Part shown: piece after piece, positions 15,323 to 22,244 of the stretch | How the letters are laid out: the number at the start of each line of letters is the position of its first letter | How positions within the stretch are numbered: the stretch's first letter is position 1 | Notes under the pieces: model-generated | Databases searched by the model: none | What the model saw: only the letters and a program-made list of their open reading frames with translations | What the model was told of the DNA's origin: nothing | Program-made: the position numbers and the translations under genes | NCBI GenBank assembly: GCA_964370215.1 | Contig: CAYJIM010000028.1 | Location: 1-28,187, forward strand | Length of the DNA: 28,187 nt | Source: Massiliimalia sp964370215 | GTDB lineage: Bacteria; Bacillota; Clostridia; Oscillospirales; Ruminococcaceae | Direction of reading: 5' to 3'

Positions 15323-16519
15323 CTAGTCCACCAAATCAGGGGTGTGGGTTTCCTGCCATGGCAGACCCCACTCGTTGAGTGCGTCCATGAACGGATCCGG
15401 ATCAAATTCTTCGACGTTGTAAACCCCCGGTTTTTTCCATTTGCCGGTCAAGAGCATCATCGCACCGATCATTGCCGGTACACCGGTGGTGTAGGAAATG
15501 GCCTGCGAGCCAACTTCTTCATAGCATTCTTGGTGATCACAGACGTTGTAGAGGTAGTACACCTTGTCTTTGCCGTCTTTGACCCCTTTGAAGATACAAC
15601 CGATGTTGGTTTTGCCGTGGGTGCGAGGACCCAAGGATGCCGGATCCGGCAGTACTGCTTTCAAGAATTGCAGCGGTACAATTTGTTTGCCTTCAAATTC
15701 AATCGGTTCAATGGCGGTCATGCCGACGTTTTCTAAGCATTTGAGGTGGGTCAGATAGCTTTGTCCAAAGGTCATAAAGAAGCGGATACGGCGAATGCCT
15801 TTGATGTTCAACGCAAGCGATTCCAATTCTTCATGATGCAACAGATACATGTCTTTTTCGCCGATTTCAGGGAAGTTATAGACACGTTTGATTTCCATCG
15901 GTTCGGTTTCCACCCATTGCCCATTTTCCCAATAACTGCCGTTTGCCGATACTTCACGGATGTTGATTTCCGGATTGAAGTTGGTGGCAAATGGGTAACC
16001 GTGGTCGCCGGCATTGGCATCGAGGATGTCAATTTCGTGAATTTCATCAAACTCGTGTTTCATCGCATAAGCGGAGAAGATGCCGGTGACCCCCGGGTCA
16101 AATCCACAGCCGAGAATGGCGGTGATGCCTGCTTTTTCAAAGCGCTCACGGTAGTCCCATTGCCATTTGTACTCAAATTTCGCAGTATCCAACGGCTCGT
16201 AGTTTGCGGTATCGAGGTAATGGGTTTTGGTGGCAAGGCAGGCGTCCATGATGGTGAGGTCTTGGTACGGCAATGCCAAGTTGATGACGATTTCCGGTTG
16301 GAAATCTTGGATGAGGGCAATCAGTTGGTCGACGTTGTCAGCATCCACCTGTGCGGTGGAAATTTTTGTTTTGCCCCCTTGCAACTTTTCTTTGAGCGCA
16401 TCGCATTTTGATTTGGTGCGTGATGCAATGCAGATTTCCGAGAAGATGTCAGGGTTTTGGCAACATTTGTGAATGGTGACGGAAGCGACGCCGCCACACC
16501 CGATGATCAAAGCTTTCAT
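15323..16519 (-). CDS. Carboxynorspermidine/carboxyspermidine dehydrogenase (saccharopine dehydrogenase family)
   Basis: The family condenses L-aspartate semialdehyde with a diamine (1,3-diaminopropane or putrescine, or agmatine in a related route) and reduces the imine with NADPH. The 398-residue protein begins ALIIGCGGVASVTIHKC, a Rossmann motif with GCGGVAS at 8-14. It contains NLALPYQDLTIMDACLATKTHYLDTANYE and GFDPGVTGIFSAYA, both typical of this clade. The ATG at 16519 follows AAGGAG by 8 nt. It is coupled to the nspC-like gene, its usual partner. The preceding gene is an agmatinase relative, which leaves open whether the amine substrate is putrescine or agmatine. Confidence 0.92.
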   Translation of the reverse strand: MKALIIGCGGVASVTIHKCCQNPDIFSEICIASRTKSKCDALKEKLQGGKTKISTAQVDADNVDQLIALIQDFQPEIVINLALPYQDLTIMDACLATKTHYLDTANYEPLDTAKFEYKWQWDYRERFEKAGITAILGCGFDPGVTGIFSAYAMKHEFDEIHEIDILDANAGDHGYPFATNFNPEINIREVSANGSYWENGQWVETEPMEIKRVYNFPEIGEKDMYLLHHEELESLALNIKGIRRIRFFMTFGQSYLTHLKCLENVGMTAIEPIEFEGKQIVPLQFLKAVLPDPASLGPRTHGKTNIGCIFKGVKDGKDKVYYLYNVCDHQECYEEVGSQAISYTTGVPAMIGAMMLLTGKWKKPGVYNVEEFDPDPFMDALNEWGLPWQETHTPDLVD

Positions 16520-16585
16520 AGTAAATTCTCCTTTATCAATCATGATCAATCTATCTATCGTGCGGTTGCTGGTTTTTTGACGGTC

Positions 16586-17263
16586 TCACGCCTGTAAGGC
16601 AAGTAGTAATTCTCTCAAAACCTTACACGCCACAGCGGTGGACACCCCACTGGCGTCATAGGGCGGTGACAGCTCGTTGAGGTCACAGCCGACAATGTTG
16701 AGGGTTGCGACCTTTTGGATGGCGGTGAGCAATTCGGTAAAGGTCACCCCACCGGCTTCCGGCGTGCCGGTACCGGGGAAGATGGACGGNNNNNNNNNNN
16801 NNNNNNNNNNNNNNNNNNNNNNNNNNNNNNNNNNNNNNNNNNNNNNNNNNNNNNNNNNNNNNNNNNNNNNNNNNNNNNNNNNNNNNNNNTCGGGGTACTG
16901 TGCGGCCACGGCACGCACCGCTCCCAACGTCACGAGATGTTCCCCACCGATCATCACGGGGCATTTCCCATCTGATAGGATGGTCGCTGTCGCCGCTTGA
17001 ATCATCGACAACGCCTCTTCCACACTGCCAAACGGCAGTTCCAAGTCACCGCCATCAAACACCGCATAATCGGTGATGTCACGATCCTGATAGGGGCTAT
17101 AACTTTCCAGTCCATAGGATTCGGCACGCATGGTGCGACTGGCAAAGCGTGTCCCCGGTCGGTAAGAGGTCGTCGAGTCAAAGGGCGCACCAAACAGCAC
17201 ATGGGTCGCCGTTTGATAGTCGACATCACAGCTCAAAAAAGTTTCCACATTTTTATTCCACAT
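16586..17263 (-). CDS. speB: Agmatinase/ureohydrolase (SpeB-like), interrupted by an assembly gap
   Basis: Ureohydrolase that releases urea from agmatine or an N-substituted agmatine. The N-terminal part has SYRPGTRFA, ESYSPYQDRD, GGDLELPFG and the metal-site GGEHLVT. After the run of N the sequence resumes at FPGTGTPEAGG and ends in CDLNELSPPYD, as in arginase-family agmatinases. The metal ligands DAHxD and SxDxD fall in the gap. The family needs roughly 90 residues where only about 33 codons of N are present, so the real gene is probably about 280 residues. The ATG at 17263 is chosen (GTG at 17266 is possible), with AGAGGAG upstream. The start overlaps the end of speE. Confidence 0.88.
   Translation of the reverse strand: MWNKNVETFLSCDVDYQTATHVLFGAPFDSTTSYRPGTRFASRTMRAESYGLESYSPYQDRDITDYAVFDGGDLELPFGSVEEALSMIQAATATILSDGKCPVMIGGEHLVTLGAVRAVAAQYPXXXXXXXXXXXXXXXXXXXXXXXXXXXXXXXXXXPSIFPGTGTPEAGGVTFTELLTAIQKVATLNIVGCDLNELSPPYDASGVSTAVACKVLRELLLALQA
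16790..16889. other. Assembly gap of 100 N
   Basis: Exactly 100 unknown bases lie inside the agmatinase gene, the usual placeholder for a scaffold join of unknown size. The flanking halves match adjacent parts of one family with a segment missing, so the join is probably correct but the length is not. Confidence 0.95.
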
Positions 17264-18104
17264 CACGCAACAACTCCTCTACATAATTTGGTAGCGCAAA
17301 ACAACCCAAATGCAGGTTGGTGTTGTAGTAATGGGTGCGCAGTCCTCGTTTGTTCCAATCGGTTGGATTGAAATCCTTGGTGGGGTGATAGGTCTTGGAG
17401 GCAAACCCAAACAGCCAGTGTCCCGACGGATAGGTCGGAATATGTGCTTGGTAGACCTTACTGATCGGGAAGGACTCGACAATACGCTTGTGGGCGCGTT
17501 GCATCGCCACTGCATCGTTGTCGTAAAAGGGGCTTTCATGCTGATTGACCATGATGCCATCCTTTTTGAGTGCCTTGTAGCAGTTGCCGTAAAACTCTTT
17601 GGTAAAGAGCCCCTCACCCGGCCCGAATGGATCGGTCGAGTCGACAATGATGAGGTCATATTCGTTTTCATGATGGCGAATGTACTTCAATCCATCCTCA
17701 AAGTAAATGTGTACCCGTTTGTCAGACAGACTGCAAGCGGTCTGTGGCAGGTGCTTTTTACAAACCTCCACCACCAATTCATCAATTTCGACCAGATCGA
17801 TATGCTCGACGGAATCGTAACGGGTCAATTCTCTGACCACCCCACCGTCACCGGCACCGATGATGAGCACCCGTTTGACTTTCGGGTGTACCGCCATCGC
17901 CACATGGGTGATCATTTCGTGGTAGATGAATTCGTCCTTTTCGGTCAACATCATGTAGCCGTCCAACGTCAAAAAACGTCCGAATTCTTTGGATTCAAAG
18001 ACATCAACACGCTGAAAATCACTGCGACCGCTGTAAAGCTGTCGATCCACTTTAATGGAAAACTTTGCATTTTTGGTGTGTCGTTCGGTAAACCAGAGCT
18101 GCAT
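17253..18104 (-). CDS. speE: Spermidine synthase (aminopropyltransferase)
   Basis: Transfers the aminopropyl group of decarboxylated S-adenosylmethionine to an amine acceptor. The 283 residues have the N-terminal sheet domain (FGRFLTLDGYMMLTEKDEFIYHEM), the nucleotide-binding GAGDGG at 83-88, E107/D109 in VEIDE, and the catalytic D156 and D159 in VDSTDPFGPGEGLF. Length is normal. AGGAGGGG lies upstream of the ATG at 18104. It overlaps the agmatinase gene downstream. Because an arginine-type decarboxylase and an agmatinase flank it, the acceptor could be putrescine or agmatine (the aminopropylagmatine route). Confidence 0.96.
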   Translation of the reverse strand: MQLWFTERHTKNAKFSIKVDRQLYSGRSDFQRVDVFESKEFGRFLTLDGYMMLTEKDEFIYHEMITHVAMAVHPKVKRVLIIGAGDGGVVRELTRYDSVEHIDLVEIDELVVEVCKKHLPQTACSLSDKRVHIYFEDGLKYIRHHENEYDLIIVDSTDPFGPGEGLFTKEFYGNCYKALKKDGIMVNQHESPFYDNDAVAMQRAHKRIVESFPISKVYQAHIPTYPSGHWLFGFASKTYHPTKDFNPTDWNKRGLRTHYYNTNLHLGCFALPNYVEELLRDVE

Positions 18105-18161
18105 AATCCCCTCCTATCTGTCGCCTGTACAGGTAAGGCCAGACGACGGTAACGTTCTTTT

Positions 18162-19610
18162 TTATGGTGACACCAATACGTTGAGGTATTCAATTTCCAG
18201 ATCCTCAGGCCCTGTCAAAAAACACCCTTTTTCTTTGGCGTACTCAATGTAGGTTAAAATCTCTTCGGTGATGCGCTCACCGGGAGCCAAAATCGGAATG
18301 CCGGGTGGGTAGCACATGACAAATTCCGAACAGACCTGCCCTGCGGTACTGCCGATCGGCAACGACTGCTTTTTGGCGTAAAACGCCTGCTTTGGCGAAC
18401 AGGCCACCTGTGGGTTGATGTATTCAAGCACCCACATGCCCCCCTTGTCTCGCTTGTAGCGACGACGAATTTCTGCCAATGCACTGACCAGCCTCTCAAT
18501 GTCCCGAGGACGATCCCCCACCGAAATGTAGGCCAAAATATTGCCAATGTCGCCAAACTCCACCTGAATGTCATATTCATCCCGCAAAATGTCGTACACC
18601 TCAATGCCGGCAAGGCCGATGTCGATGGTGTTGATCGACAGTTTTGTGGGGTCAAAATCATACACGGTATCGCCGTTGATGAGCTCTTTGGAATAGGCAT
18701 AGTAATCGCCAATTTGGTTGATTTCATCACGGGCATAGCCGGAAAATTCCATTACTTTTTTGAAAATCTCTTCCCCGTGTAGCGCCAAATTTTTGCGGGA
18801 TAGATCCAAACTCGACAGCAACAGGTACGACCCACTGGTCGTCTGGGTCAGGTTGATGATCTGGCGCACATAATCGGCATTGACATCCTGTCCCACCAAC
18901 AAAAAAGAACTCTGGGTGAGCGAGCCGCCCGATTTGTGCATACTGACCGAGGCAAAATCCGCCCCTGCCGCCATGCCGGACAACGGCAGATCCTTACCAA
19001 AGTAAAAGTGGGTACCGTGCGCTTCGTCCACCAAGGCCTTCATGCCATGGGCATGAGCAAGGTCGACAATCCCCTGTAGGTTGGAGCAGATGCCGTAGTA
19101 GGTCGGGTTGTTGACCAGTACTGCCACCGCTTCAGGATTTTTTTGAATGGCCTCTTCGACATCCGAAAGGCGCATCCCCAAGGAGATCCCCAACCGCTTA
19201 TCGGTTTGCGGGTTGATGTAAATGGGGGTTGCCCCACATAGGATGAGGGCATTGATGACACTGCGGTGCACGTTGCGTGGGAGGATGATTTTATCCCCCT
19301 CTTTGCAGACCGACAGAATCATGCTCTGTACCGCCGAGGTGGTGCCACCCACCATGAAAAAGGCATGAGCCGCACCGAATGCCTGTGCCGCCAGCGTTTC
19401 CGCATCGGCAATGACCGAAACAGGGTGGCAGAGGTTGTCGAGTGGCTTCATGGAGTTGACGTCCATGCTCATACAGTCGGCACCCAAAAATTCGGTGAGT
19501 TCTGCATTGCCCTTGCCTCGCTTATGTCCCGGTACATCAAAGGGGACGACACGCATCCGCTCAAAACGGCGCAGCGCTTCGTAAATGGGCGCATTTTGTT
19601 GTGAAAGCAA
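18162..19610 (-). CDS. speA: Arg/Orn/Lys decarboxylase, fold III (SpeA/Cad type)
   Basis: PLP decarboxylase of the aspartate-aminotransferase fold that supplies the amine precursor of the operon. The 482-residue protein has FDVPGHKRGKG at 24-34, GTTSAVQSM at 89-97 for phosphate binding, DEAHGTHF at 195-202 and the PLP lysine K226 in SVSMHKSGGSL. It lacks the N-terminal wing domain of the large inducible E. coli enzymes, as in the Bacillus SpeA type. Initiation is at TTG 19610, 8 nt after AGGAGG, 12 bases past the speD stop. The adjacent agmatinase suggests arginine as substrate. Ornithine or lysine cannot be excluded from sequence. Confidence 0.93.
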   Translation of the reverse strand: MLSQQNAPIYEALRRFERMRVVPFDVPGHKRGKGNAELTEFLGADCMSMDVNSMKPLDNLCHPVSVIADAETLAAQAFGAAHAFFMVGGTTSAVQSMILSVCKEGDKIILPRNVHRSVINALILCGATPIYINPQTDKRLGISLGMRLSDVEEAIQKNPEAVAVLVNNPTYYGICSNLQGIVDLAHAHGMKALVDEAHGTHFYFGKDLPLSGMAAGADFASVSMHKSGGSLTQSSFLLVGQDVNADYVRQIINLTQTTSGSYLLLSSLDLSRKNLALHGEEIFKKVMEFSGYARDEINQIGDYYAYSKELINGDTVYDFDPTKLSINTIDIGLAGIEVYDILRDEYDIQVEFGDIGNILAYISVGDRPRDIERLVSALAEIRRRYKRDKGGMWVLEYINPQVACSPKQAFYAKKQSLPIGSTAGQVCSEFVMCYPPGIPILAPGERITEEILTYIEYAKEKGCFLTGPEDLEIEYLNVLVSP

Positions 19611-19622
19611 TCAAAACCCCTC

Positions 19623-20384
19623 CTAAAAAATATTACTGCCGTTGAAAATCTCAATCATCTCACGATGCAGATTGTTGGAAATATCCAGTCGAGTGACCGG
19701 TGGCAGTTCGTAAATATCGGTGTTGAACAGATAGTTTTGCAATTCCAGTTGTTTGATGAGCATACGGGTATGAAAAATATTGGACTGGTAGACGTTGACA
19801 TCAACCGCATCGTAACGTGCCAGCGTTTCCTTGTCAATATAGTCCTGTACCGAGGTGATTTGATGGTCAATAAACAGTTTTTTACCCATCATATCACGGG
19901 TAAACCCACGCACACGGTAGTCCATCGTGATGATGTCGGAATCAAAGCTGCCAATGAGATAATCTAAGGTCGACAATGGGGTGATCTCCCCACAGGTGGC
20001 AACGTCGATGTCGACACGAAAGGTCGCAATGGAGGTATCGGGATGGTACTCCGGATAGGTGTGTACCGTCACATGACTTTTGTCCAAATGGCCGACCACC
20101 GTTTCGGTCGACATCGGCACCATGCTCCCCTCCGCAATCATAAAGGTGACACTCGCCCCTTGTGGGTCGTAGTCCTGTTTGGAAACACTCAAGACCGTTG
20201 CCCCGATCATTTCGGTGACTTTGTAAAGAATGTTGGTTAAGCGATCCGAGTTGTATTGTTCATCGATATAAGCGATGTAATCGCGCTGTTCCCGTTCTGT
20301 TTTTGCATAGCAGACATCAAAAATGTTAAAGCTCAAAGATTTGGTGAGGTTGTTAAACCCATACAGTTTCATTTTGTTTTCCAT
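19623..20384 (-). CDS. speD: S-adenosylmethionine decarboxylase proenzyme, long bacterial type
   Basis: Makes decarboxylated S-adenosylmethionine, the aminopropyl donor for SpeE. The 253-residue protein belongs to the long E. coli-like class (about 264 residues), not the short Bacillus/Thermotoga class. The autocleavage site that yields the pyruvoyl group is S103 in DKSHVTVHTYPEYHP, and the helper Cys lies in DVATCGEITPLSTLDYL. The ATG at 20384 (ENKMKLYGFNNLTKSL) is chosen. Longer in-frame starts run into the leader terminator. AAAGGGG lies 8 nt upstream. It is the first gene of the operon, behind a leader of about 400 nt with an attenuator-like terminator. Confidence 0.95.
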   Translation of the reverse strand: MENKMKLYGFNNLTKSLSFNIFDVCYAKTEREQRDYIAYIDEQYNSDRLTNILYKVTEMIGATVLSVSKQDYDPQGASVTFMIAEGSMVPMSTETVVGHLDKSHVTVHTYPEYHPDTSIATFRVDIDVATCGEITPLSTLDYLIGSFDSDIITMDYRVRGFTRDMMGKKLFIDHQITSVQDYIDKETLARYDAVDVNVYQSNIFHTRMLIKQLELQNYLFNTDIYELPPVTRLDISNNLHREMIEIFNGSNIF

Positions 20385-20442
20385 CGGCAATCCCCTTTGA
20401 TTTAAAGTCGTACAAGGTCGTAGATTTGAAGCATTTTGGCAA

Positions 20443-20478
20443 CAAAAAAACAAGTGTGCATAAAACAGCAACACTTGT
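20443..20478 (-). terminator. Intrinsic terminator inside the speD leader (attenuator)
   Basis: On the minus strand ACAAGUGU (20478-20471) pairs with ACACUUGU (20457-20450), extendable by GCA/TGC next to a bulged A, and is followed by seven U. It lies about 60 bases before the speD start and well after the only strong promoter seen, with no gene in between. It therefore cannot be the end of an upstream gene and should control read-through into the polyamine operon. Confidence 0.8.
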
Positions 20479-20594
20479 GACACGACAAGAGAACACAGAA
20501 AATTTCTGCGAAATAATGTAGTCTCTTTTGTTTTGGATTATCCGGATAGAGTCTATATAGCATAAGTTACTTTTACTACTCTTATTGATCCATT

Positions 20595-20604
20595 TCACAA
20601 GTGT
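20595..20604 (-). promoter_or_regulatory. Antiterminator segment of the speD leader
   Basis: The leader RNA segment ACACUUGUGA (20604-20595) is exactly complementary over 10 nt to UCACAAGUGU (20480-20471), which holds the 5' arm of the terminator. It also contains the eight bases of the terminator 3' arm. Pairing 1:2 and pairing 2:3 exclude each other, the classic antiterminator/terminator arrangement. A 15-codon frame (20642-20595) ends with its UGA inside this segment. Confidence 0.65.
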
Positions 20605-20647
20605 GATGTGCTGTTAACACAAGGTTGATAAGATACCAACATTTCGT

Positions 20648-20758
20648 TGAGCAAAACGCCCAAAGATCAGGCGACCGCATGGCGGTCGTGGTCGGCGGTT
20701 GACCCGGCTGTCCGTATGGCCTTAATGCGAAACGCATGGTCAAAATAAAAGCTGCTCA
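20648..20758 (-). ncRNA. Compact structured RNA domain in the speD leader (riboswitch-like, unidentified)
   Basis: This GC-rich segment of about 110 nt lies in an AT-rich leader. Read on the minus strand it folds into nested helices. Outer UGAGCA/UGCUCA (20758-20753 with 20653-20648) encloses UUGACC/GGUCAA (20743-20738 with 20704-20699). Inside the latter are AUGCG-uuu-CGCAU (20737-20725) and a GGC/GCC hairpin (20721-20706). After it come GACCGC-cau-GCGGUC (20687-20673) and CGCC/GGCG (about 20673-20657). I do not recognise it as a SAM, TPP, T-box, guanidine, glycine or cobalamin element. The same bases can encode a 30-residue peptide, so aptamer and leader-peptide readings compete. Confidence 0.5.
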
Positions 20759-20759
20759 T
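20667..20759 (-). CDS. Possible 30-residue leader peptide upstream of speD
   Basis: An ATG about 26 nt after the expected transcription start opens 30 codons ending in TGA. The peptide begins SSFYFDHAFRIKAIRTAG and ends TADHDRHAVA, so it is rich in Phe, Arg, His and Asp. It covers most of the foldable GC-rich domain. No good ribosome site precedes it, and an open frame of this length can occur by chance in GC-rich sequence. Its place ahead of an attenuator recalls arrest peptides such as E. coli SpeFL, which senses ornithine ahead of speF, but there is no clear sequence identity. Function is not assigned. Confidence 0.35.
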   Translation of the reverse strand: MSSFYFDHAFRIKAIRTAGSTADHDRHAVA

Positions 20760-20791
20760 GGCTATACCAATTTACTTTTGCAGATATTGTT

Positions 20792-20820
20792 ATTATATCG
20801 AATATTGCGTAAAATTGCAA
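20792..20820 (-). promoter_or_regulatory. Sigma-A promoter of the speD leader and polyamine operon
   Basis: On the minus strand TTGCAA (20820-20815), a 17-base spacer and a perfect TATAAT (20797-20792). The start point is expected near 20785, giving a leader of about 400 nt to speD. No similarly good promoter was seen between here and speD. Confidence 0.75.
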
Positions 20821-20873
20821 GCATCTTTTTGTAAAAAAGAAAATGCAGGGTTTTTGACAGTCTGATGATTGGT

Positions 20874-20902
20874 TTGACGAGAAGTGAGTGGTGTAGTATA
20901 AT
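20874..20902 (+). promoter_or_regulatory. Sigma-A promoter of the small transporter pair
   Basis: TTGACG (20874-20879), a 17-base spacer and TATAAT (20897-20902), about 30 bases before the start codon at 20933. It diverges from the polyamine leader promoter, with about 55 bases between the two -35 elements. Confidence 0.85.
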
Positions 20903-20932
20903 GAAAGAGCAACAAGAAAAGAGGGGTGTCTG

Positions 20933-21316
20933 ATGCAGACAAAGACGAAAAAACAAAAGCAGTCACCACTGCGGTACCTGTTTTTATACGCGACCTTTTT
21001 GATCTACTCGGCAAGTTCTGTTTGTGCAAAACTAGCTGCACAATACGACCTGCTGTCGATGGAATTTTGCCTGTTTTACGTCGGGGTGGTGGGCCTGTTG
21101 TTTGTCTACGCCCTCGTCTGGCAACAGGTATTAAAGCAATTCCCCTTGGCCTTTGCGTATGCCAATAAAGCGATTGTCATTCCCTTGGGGATGCTCTGGG
21201 GCTTTTTGCTTTTCGGCGAACGGATCACCCCTTTGATGCTACTGGGGGTGGCGATTATTTTAGTCGGGGTGTGGCTGGTTGCCGGCGATCAGATGGCAGG
21301 TGAAGCAGATGAATGA
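20933..21316 (+). CDS. Small four-helix EamA/SMR-like transporter, subunit 1
   Basis: The 127-residue membrane protein has a basic N-terminus and four hydrophobic segments at about 15-33, 43-65, 70-95 and 97-117. PLAFAYANKAIVIPLGMLWGFLLFGERITPLMLLGVAIILVGVWLV shows the half-EamA pattern (small residues, GE in the loop before the last helix). Half-size drug/metabolite transporters of this kind usually work as dimers, here probably with the next gene, as in paired SMR or ArnE/ArnF systems. The ATG follows GAGGGGTG. The stop overlaps the next start by eight bases. Substrate unknown; the divergent polyamine operon makes a polyamine or cation worth testing. Confidence 0.85.
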   Translation: MQTKTKKQKQSPLRYLFLYATFLIYSASSVCAKLAAQYDLLSMEFCLFYVGVVGLLFVYALVWQQVLKQFPLAFAYANKAIVIPLGMLWGFLLFGERITPLMLLGVAIILVGVWLVAGDQMAGEADE

Positions 21317-21671
21317 ATTCAATTGGTTTATTGTCCTATATCTTTCTTCGGTACTGCTTGCCTCCCTATCGCAGATCTTATTAAAATTAGCGGCACAAAA
21401 AAAGTATCCGAACAAACTGCGTGAATATCTCAATGTCCGTGTCATCGTGGCATACAGCATCTTTATGGGTACCACTTTGATGACCATGCTTGCTTTGCGT
21501 GGGGTGGATCTGTCCACCGGCATGGTGCTGGAATCGGCAGGGTATATCTTTGTCGCCCTATTTAGTTATGTTTTATTGAAGGAACGCTTCTCCAAGCGAA
21601 AACTCCTCGGCATGGCACTCATCGTTGTCGGCATCGCCGTCTATGCCCTCGCCGGTATGGCGATTGGTTGA
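21309..21671 (+). CDS. Small four-helix EamA/SMR-like transporter, subunit 2
   Basis: The 120-residue partner also has four helices (about 5-25, 40-60, 65-88, 96-116). FNWFIVLYLSSVLLASLSQILLKLAA contains the SQxxLKxA motif common at the start of half-EamA proteins, and SYVLLKERFSKRKLLGMALIVVGIAVYAL closes the fold. The ATG at 21309 lies within the end of gene 1, with AGGTGAA upstream, so synthesis is coupled in equal amounts. The two subunits differ clearly in sequence, consistent with an obligate heterodimer of opposite topology. No terminator follows before the repeats. Confidence 0.85.
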   Translation: MNEFNWFIVLYLSSVLLASLSQILLKLAAQKKYPNKLREYLNVRVIVAYSIFMGTTLMTMLALRGVDLSTGMVLESAGYIFVALFSYVLLKERFSKRKLLGMALIVVGIAVYALAGMAIG

Positions 21672-21700
21672 GTGATGAGTAATGAGTAATGAGTGAAGAG

Positions 21701-21910
21701 GTAGGGGCGATTCACGAATCGCCCGAGGGGTTCCCTGTTGTTTTCATTGGCGATGTGTTTTTGTAGGGTCACGGCTTGCCGTGACCGCAATGCCTGCCGG
21801 TGCTACCGGCTCGTGGACGAGGTTCACGTGCGATGGGTGCTTCGTCGGAAATGCCTGCGGACGCTGTCCGCTGGTCGTCCGAGAATGGATTTTTAAAAAA
21901 ACCATTCTGT
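21701..21910. repeat. Hairpin-mosaic repeat, modules A-A-B-C-D
   Basis: No gene. Two GTAGGG-type hairpins, GGGCGATTC-ac-GAATCGCCC (21705-21724) and GGTCACGG-cttg-CCGTGACC (21767-21786), are followed by a module beginning AATGCCTGCCGG-tgcta-CCGGC with GTGGACG and GATGGGTGC. Then come a GCGGACG-c-TGTCCGC hairpin and a TGGTCGTCCGA/AATGG...CCATT hairpin. The same modules recur at 26.15-26.44 kb in a different order. A short tandem repeat of TGAGTAA type lies just before (21670-21700). Confidence 0.75.
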
Positions 21911-22058
21911 GCTGACGCTTGGGTATTGCTTGCCGGCAATCAAGACCTTGAGGCGTTGCCTCAAACTCCACCACTTTTGAAAAAGTGGACAAAACTTTTA
22001 TAACAGAACCCTATTTCCATTTGCCGTGTCCGCAATGCCTGCCGGTGCTACTGCCCAC

Positions 22059-22091
22059 AAAAAAGGGATTTGGTCATATACCAAATCCCTT
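22059..22091 (-). terminator. Terminator-like hairpin in tandem unit 1
   Basis: AAGGGATTTGG (22063-22073) pairs with CCAAATCCCTT (22081-22091) around seven bases. On the minus strand it is followed by a T run, so it could back up the ppdK terminator. Confidence 0.6.
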
Positions 22092-22244
22092 GAATCGCTG
22101 ACGCTTGGGCATTGCCTGCCGGCAATCAAGACCTTGAGGCGTTGCCTCAAACTCCACCACTTTTGAAAAAGTGGACAAAACTTTTATAACAGAACCCTAT
22201 TTCCATTTGCCGTGTCCGCAATGCCTGCCGGTGCTACTGCCCAC

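Noticed and set aside
17310..18152. Plus-strand frame of 280 codons opposite speE
   Set aside because: It is antisense to a complete spermidine synthase and has no recognisable domain.
20648..20758. Part of 6S RNA, SRP RNA, tmRNA or RNase P RNA
   Set aside because: None of the invariant motifs of these RNAs is present on either strand, and the position behind a promoter and ahead of an attenuator fits a leader better.
20595..20760. SAM-I riboswitch or T-box ahead of speD (CTTATCAA is present on the minus strand)
   Set aside because: The conserved SAM-I core (GAGGGA and the following GAAACC block) and the T-box TGGNACCGCG are both absent.
21670..21700. Phage attachment site or phase-variable repeat (TGAGTAA-type tandem)
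   Set aside because: Only about three imperfect units lie in non-coding sequence, with no integrase nearby. It is noted with the repeat cluster only.
21744..21992. Minus-strand frame resembling the one at 26126-26452 (both contain HEPVAPAGI and EATPQGL)
   Set aside because: The similarity comes from shared hairpin-repeat modules. The frames start and stop at module borders, and there is no ribosome site. They are not treated as a protein family.
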